Positions 60,687-64,000 of a stretch of DNA of 64,000 nucleotides are shown here, one piece after another. The notes beneath the pieces were generated by a model. The model was not told the origin of the DNA. It worked only from the letters and a program-made list of their open reading frames with translations, and ran no database searches. The number at the start of each line of letters is the position of its first letter. Position 1 is the stretch's first letter. The translations under genes and the position numbers were made by a program. Where the stretch lies: positions 1,240,001 to 1,304,000 of the forward strand of contig CAWBYP010000002.1 of the NCBI GenBank assembly GCA_963793005.1. Reading direction: 5' to 3'. The DNA is from RPQJ01 sp963793005. GTDB lineage: Bacteria > Pseudomonadota > Gammaproteobacteria > Steroidobacterales > Steroidobacteraceae.

Positions 60687-62006
60687 TTATTTCTGGCGGC
60701 TGTTGTTGCCCTGCAGGTAGTCCACGGTCACGCCCATCATCGCCCGCAGGCCCAGTTCCAGCCCGCTTTCGTCGATGAAGAATTTCGGCGAGTGGTTGCT
60801 CGGTGCCCTTGAAGCATCCTGCCCTGCAGGCGTGATTCCCACGAAGAAATACAGGCTCGGCACGCGCTCACCGAAGTACGCGAAGTCCTCCGCGACCGTC
60901 TGGTAGGGTATCTCCACCACGTTGCCCGGACCCGCGGCACGCTCGAGGGCCGGCAGCATTTCAGCGGTGAGCTTCACGTCGTTGACCGTGACCGGGTCGT
61001 TGTCCTGGCCGATCTCGACCTCTGCCGTCGCGCCGCTCGAGGCGGCGATGTCCTTGGCAGTGCGCGTGATGCCGTCGATGATCTGCTGGCGGACCGCCGG
61101 GTCGAAGCTGCGGAAGGTGCCGATCATTTCGACGCTGTCCGGGATGATGTTGTTCCTGATGCCGCCCTTGATCGCCCCCACCGATACCACGGCCGGGTTG
61201 CGACTGATGTCGATCTGTCGGCTCACCAGGGTCTGCAGTCCCATCACGATCTGGGAGGCCGCCACGATGGGATCAACCCCGCCCCAGGGCCGTGCGCCAT
61301 GTGTCTGCTCGCCCTTGACCACGATGCGAAAGCGCTCCGCCGCCGCCATCAGCGGGCCTGACCGGTAGCCGATCTTGCCTACGTTGAGCGTCGAGATGAC
61401 ATGCAACCCGAACGCAGCGTCGGGCTTCGGCGCATCGAAGGCGCCTTCCTCGAGCATCAGGTAGGCTCCGCCGCGCGTGCCGTCCGGCGTACCCTCCTCG
61501 GCGGGCTGGAAGATCAGCACGACGGTGCCGGGGAGTTCCTGCCGAATCGCGGCAAGCCCAGTGGCCGTGGCCATCAGGATCGCAGTGTGCGAGTCGTGCC
61601 CGCAGGCATGCATCACGCCCACTTTCTCGCCACGGTACTCGGAGGTCACGGTGGACTTGAACGGCAGGTCCACCTGTTCCGTGACAGGCAGCGCGTCCAT
61701 GTCGGCGCGCAATGCAACCACGGGGCCAGGCTTGCCACCCCTCAGCACGCCGACCACGCCGGTGTGCGCAACTCCCGTGCGAACCTCGATCCCCAGCGAC
61801 TTGAGCTGCTCGGTGACCGCTTGTGCAGTGCGGGTCTCGCTGTTGCCCAGTTCCGGGTGCTGGTGGAAATCGCGTCGCCAGGTGATGAGCTGCGGCTGCA
61901 GCGATTTCGCCATCTGGTCAAGCTGCGTCTCGGTGATTTCGGCGCGCGCAGGGCCGGCGGCAATCACCAGCAGGGCGGCAGCAGCCGCTGCAGAAACTCG
62001 GGCCAT
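60687..62006 (-). CDS. M20 family amidohydrolase (secreted)
   Basis: This 439-aa protein starts at 62006 with a signal peptide (AAAAALLVIAAGPARA). The M20D amidohydrolase pattern is clear: WRRDFHQHPELGNSETRTAQ, ALRADMDALPVTE, VMHACGHDSHTAILM, IFQPAEEGTPDGTRGGAYLML, HGARPWGGVDPIVAAS and EDFAYFGERVPSLYFFVG. It probably cleaves N-acyl amino acids or hippurate-like amides in the periplasm. It is divergent from the GGT gene, 170 bp apart. Confidence 0.93.
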   Translation of the reverse strand: MARVSAAAAAALLVIAAGPARAEITETQLDQMAKSLQPQLITWRRDFHQHPELGNSETRTAQAVTEQLKSLGIEVRTGVAHTGVVGVLRGGKPGPVVALRADMDALPVTEQVDLPFKSTVTSEYRGEKVGVMHACGHDSHTAILMATATGLAAIRQELPGTVVLIFQPAEEGTPDGTRGGAYLMLEEGAFDAPKPDAAFGLHVISTLNVGKIGYRSGPLMAAAERFRIVVKGEQTHGARPWGGVDPIVAASQIVMGLQTLVSRQIDISRNPAVVSVGAIKGGIRNNIIPDSVEMIGTFRSFDPAVRQQIIDGITRTAKDIAASSGATAEVEIGQDNDPVTVNDVKLTAEMLPALERAAGPGNVVEIPYQTVAEDFAYFGERVPSLYFFVGITPAGQDASRAPSNHSPKFFIDESGLELGLRAMMGVTVDYLQGNNSRQK

Positions 62007-62176
62007 GGCATTCTCCGGGGAGCGTGAAAGGCGCGAAGAATAGCCTGATCCGGGCGTCATGGGGCACTCGCCCACGCCGCGCCAGGACGCCGCCGTATAC
62101 TTGTCCCACCGACATGCCGGACGCGGCGAATCACCGCGTGCCGGTCGAAAAGAACCGACCCGGCCAGTCAACACGT
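62007..62176. promoter_or_regulatory. divergent region between M20 and GGT genes
   Basis: This 170-bp gap must hold both promoters. A TATACT is seen on the plus strand near 62096, without a good -35. No gene. Confidence 0.35.
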
Positions 62177-64000
62177 ATGAAAATCCGTCACATCGCACCC
62201 GCAATCCTCGTCACGGCAGCCACGCTCATGTCTCAGCCCCCAACCGCACTCGGCCAGTCGACCTCGCCGATCGCAACCCAGTCCCTCGCGAAGACCCAGA
62301 AGCCGCCGCTCCATGGCAGCCACTGGATGGCAATCACCGGCAAGCCGCTCGCTGCAACCGCCGGCGCGATGATCTTCCAGCGCGGTGGCAATGCCGTGGA
62401 CGCGGCCTGCGCCATGATCGCGGCAACCTCGACCATGTGGGACACGCTCTCCTGGGGCGGCGAAACCCAGGCGCTCGTTTACGACCCGCGGTCGAAGAAG
62501 GTCATCGCGATCAACGGCCTGGGCGTTGCGCCGACCGGCGCGACGACTGAGTTCTATCGGGCGAAGGGTTACGAATATCCGCCCGAATACGGTCCGCTCG
62601 CGGCACTTACGCCCGGCACGCCCGGCGGCCTCATGCTGATGCTCGAGGAGTACGGCACGCTGTCGCTGGCCGAGGTGCTGGCGCCCGCGATTGAGCTCGC
62701 CGACGGCTATGCCATCGACGCCGAGACGGCCGACAAGATCGAGAAATTCAAGGACAAGCTGAAGGAGTGGCCTTACTCGAAGCAGGTCTTCCTGCCACAC
62801 CTCGGAGAGTCGCGCGAGGCGCCGCATGCGGGCGAGATATTCCGGCAGCCGGAACTCGCCGCGACGCTGCGCAGGATGGTCGAGGCCGAGGGCCAGGCGC
62901 TGGCGGCGGGAAAATCGAGGAAAGAGGCCATCCACGCGGCCTATGAACGCTTCTACGCTGGAGACATTGCGCGGGAATTCGTGCGCGGCGTGAAGGAACA
63001 GGGTGGGCTGATCACGCTCGAGGACCTTGCGAACTGGCGGCCACTGATCGAAGAACCACTGCACACGAACTATCGCGGAGTCGATGTCTACAAGCTGGAC
63101 ACCTGGACGCAGGGACCGGCGCTGCTGCAGTCGCTCAACATCCTCGAGAACTTCGACCTGCGCGCCATGGGCTACAACAGCGCGAGCTACATCCACACGC
63201 TGTACCAGGCGATGAACCTGGCATTCGCCGATCGCGACTTCTACTACGGCGACCCCTACTTCCCGCCGCAGGAGCCGCGCATGGGCCTGCTGTCGAAGGA
63301 ATACGCGAAAGCGCGGGCGGCGACCATCGACCCCGCCCGCAACGACGCGCATGCAGGCCCGGGCGACCCGTACCCGTTCGAGGGCGGCACCAACCCTTAC
63401 GGCAAGCTGCTCGAGAAACTGCGTACTGGCGCGGGCGCCGCGCAGGCCCGGAATCTCGCCGCGCCGCAGTTCGAGCAGTTCCAGCAAAGTTTCAGGAGCG
63501 GCACGACCAGCGTGGTCGCAGCGGATGCCGCGGGATGGCTGGTGTCGGTCACGCCAAGCGGCGGCTGGATCCCGGCCACGATCGCCGGGCGCACCGGCAT
63601 AGGGCTCAGCCAGCGCATGCAGTCGTTCGTGCTGGAGCCGTCTACGAATCCGTACAACGTGCTCGAACCGGGCAAGCGTCCACGCGTGACGCTGACGCCC
63701 AGCATGGCCTTCAAGGACGGGCTGCCGTGGCTCGCATTCGCGGTGCAGGGTGGCGACACGCAGGACCAGAACCTGCTGCAGTTCTTCCTCAACGTGCTCG
63801 AGTTCGGCATGACGCCGCAGGAGGCGAGCGAAGCGGCGAACTTCAACAGCTTCCAGATGCGCTCTTCGTTCGACGACCACAAGTCACAGCCGGGGCGCAT
63901 CGTGCTCTCCGACCAGGTGCCACAGTGGGTGCGAAAGGAACTCGTGAAACGCGGCTATCGTCTCGAATACGAGAGCCGCAGCTCAGGACCGATCAACGCG
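62177..64000 (+). CDS. ggt: gamma-glutamyltransferase family protein (partial, runs off right edge)
   Basis: 608 codons are open from the ATG at 62177 to the edge. A signal peptide (ILVTAATLMSQPPTALG) is followed by the large-subunit pattern HWMAITGKPLAATAGAMIFQRGGNAVDAACA, ALTPGTPGGLMLMLEEYG, NYRGVDVYKL, LNLAFADRDFYYGDP. The likely nucleophile is T443 in SGTTSVVAAD, where self-cleavage would give the small subunit. The usual TTH is TTS here. RPRVTLTPSMAFKDGLPWLAFAVQGGDTQDQ marks the acylase-like subgroup. It transfers or hydrolyses gamma-glutamyl or acyl amides in the periplasm. Confidence 0.9.
   Translation, partial: MKIRHIAPAILVTAATLMSQPPTALGQSTSPIATQSLAKTQKPPLHGSHWMAITGKPLAATAGAMIFQRGGNAVDAACAMIAATSTMWDTLSWGGETQALVYDPRSKKVIAINGLGVAPTGATTEFYRAKGYEYPPEYGPLAALTPGTPGGLMLMLEEYGTLSLAEVLAPAIELADGYAIDAETADKIEKFKDKLKEWPYSKQVFLPHLGESREAPHAGEIFRQPELAATLRRMVEAEGQALAAGKSRKEAIHAAYERFYAGDIAREFVRGVKEQGGLITLEDLANWRPLIEEPLHTNYRGVDVYKLDTWTQGPALLQSLNILENFDLRAMGYNSASYIHTLYQAMNLAFADRDFYYGDPYFPPQEPRMGLLSKEYAKARAATIDPARNDAHAGPGDPYPFEGGTNPYGKLLEKLRTGAGAAQARNLAAPQFEQFQQSFRSGTTSVVAADAAGWLVSVTPSGGWIPATIAGRTGIGLSQRMQSFVLEPSTNPYNVLEPGKRPRVTLTPSMAFKDGLPWLAFAVQGGDTQDQNLLQFFLNVLEFGMTPQEASEAANFNSFQMRSSFDDHKSQPGRIVLSDQVPQWVRKELVKRGYRLEYESRSSGPINA

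Noticed and set aside
62168..63880. Long minus-strand open frame over the GGT gene
   Set aside because: The plus strand carries the full GGT signature; the antisense product has no motif.

Overview
The window is a gene-dense, high-GC chromosomal segment of a gammaproteobacterium. The evidence is synteny: pilT-pilU divergent from yggS-proC-yggT-yggU-DUF4426 as in Pseudomonas, a split class II ribonucleotide reductase (NrdJa/NrdJb), the rpsU-yqeY-dnaG-rpoD macromolecular synthesis operon, and an NDUFAF7-like methyltransferase. I would place it loosely near Xanthomonadales/Nevskiales/Steroidobacterales, with low confidence at order level. No insertion sequence, prophage or CRISPR array is visible, and almost all genes look intact and vertically inherited.

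Layout. 1-5.4 kb (minus): a TIR-TPR protein running off the left edge, then three consecutive type IV pilus retraction ATPases (PilT, PilU and a second PilU-like). 5.4-8.9 kb (plus): yggS-proC-yggT-yggU, a DUF4426 lipoprotein and an HU-like protein. 8.9-13.5 kb: hydrolase, PEBP protein, msrB, a small unknown protein, ppnN and an L,D-transpeptidase with PNPFM repeats. 13.6-17 kb: nrdJa-nrdJb with terminator, promoter and NrdR boxes. 17-25.5 kb: Do-family protease behind a sigma-E-like promoter, NDUFA9-like protein, aminopeptidase, cca, uppP, methyltransferase, and a folate group (pteridine reductase, folK, folB). 25.5-31.9 kb: tsaD divergent from rpsU-yqeY-dnaG-rpoD, with a pair of palindromic elements before dnaG and a large lysine/alanine-rich tail on RpoD.

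31.9-36.3 kb (minus): a TAXI-type binding lipoprotein, gltS, ogt and a beta-carbonic anhydrase, preceded by a tRNA-Ile(CAU) gene split in its anticodon loop by a 238-nt group I intron. 36.4-41.8 kb: quinone oxidoreductase, GlsB-like protein, short asparaginase-domain protein, AraC regulator divergent from a FadL porin, and a MECR-like reductase. 41.9-47.2 kb: ilvE and the branched-chain ketoacid dehydrogenase operon with a divergent Lrp-type regulator. 47.2-54.7 kb: CarS-like protein, TPP enzyme, renalase-like oxidoreductase, UPF0104 protein, a HiPIP behind a Fur-box-like site, Hsp20 behind a sigma-32-like promoter, RraA, YggX and DUF423. 54.7-64 kb: a duplicated-domain periplasmic protein, mutY overlapping a membrane-anchored TPR protein, an ECF sigma/putative anti-sigma/DUF4097 operon, an M20 amidohydrolase, and a gamma-glutamyltransferase running off the right edge.

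Functional themes are twitching-motility retraction, macromolecular synthesis and tRNA maturation (Cca, TsaD, S21, primase, sigma-70), cofactor and nucleotide metabolism (folate, class II RNR), branched-chain amino acid catabolism that may feed iso-fatty-acid primers, and envelope and stress maintenance. The least ordinary items are the intron-split tRNA, the paired palindromes with identical loops before dnaG, the RpoD tail, and the long TAXI-type lipoprotein next to GltS.
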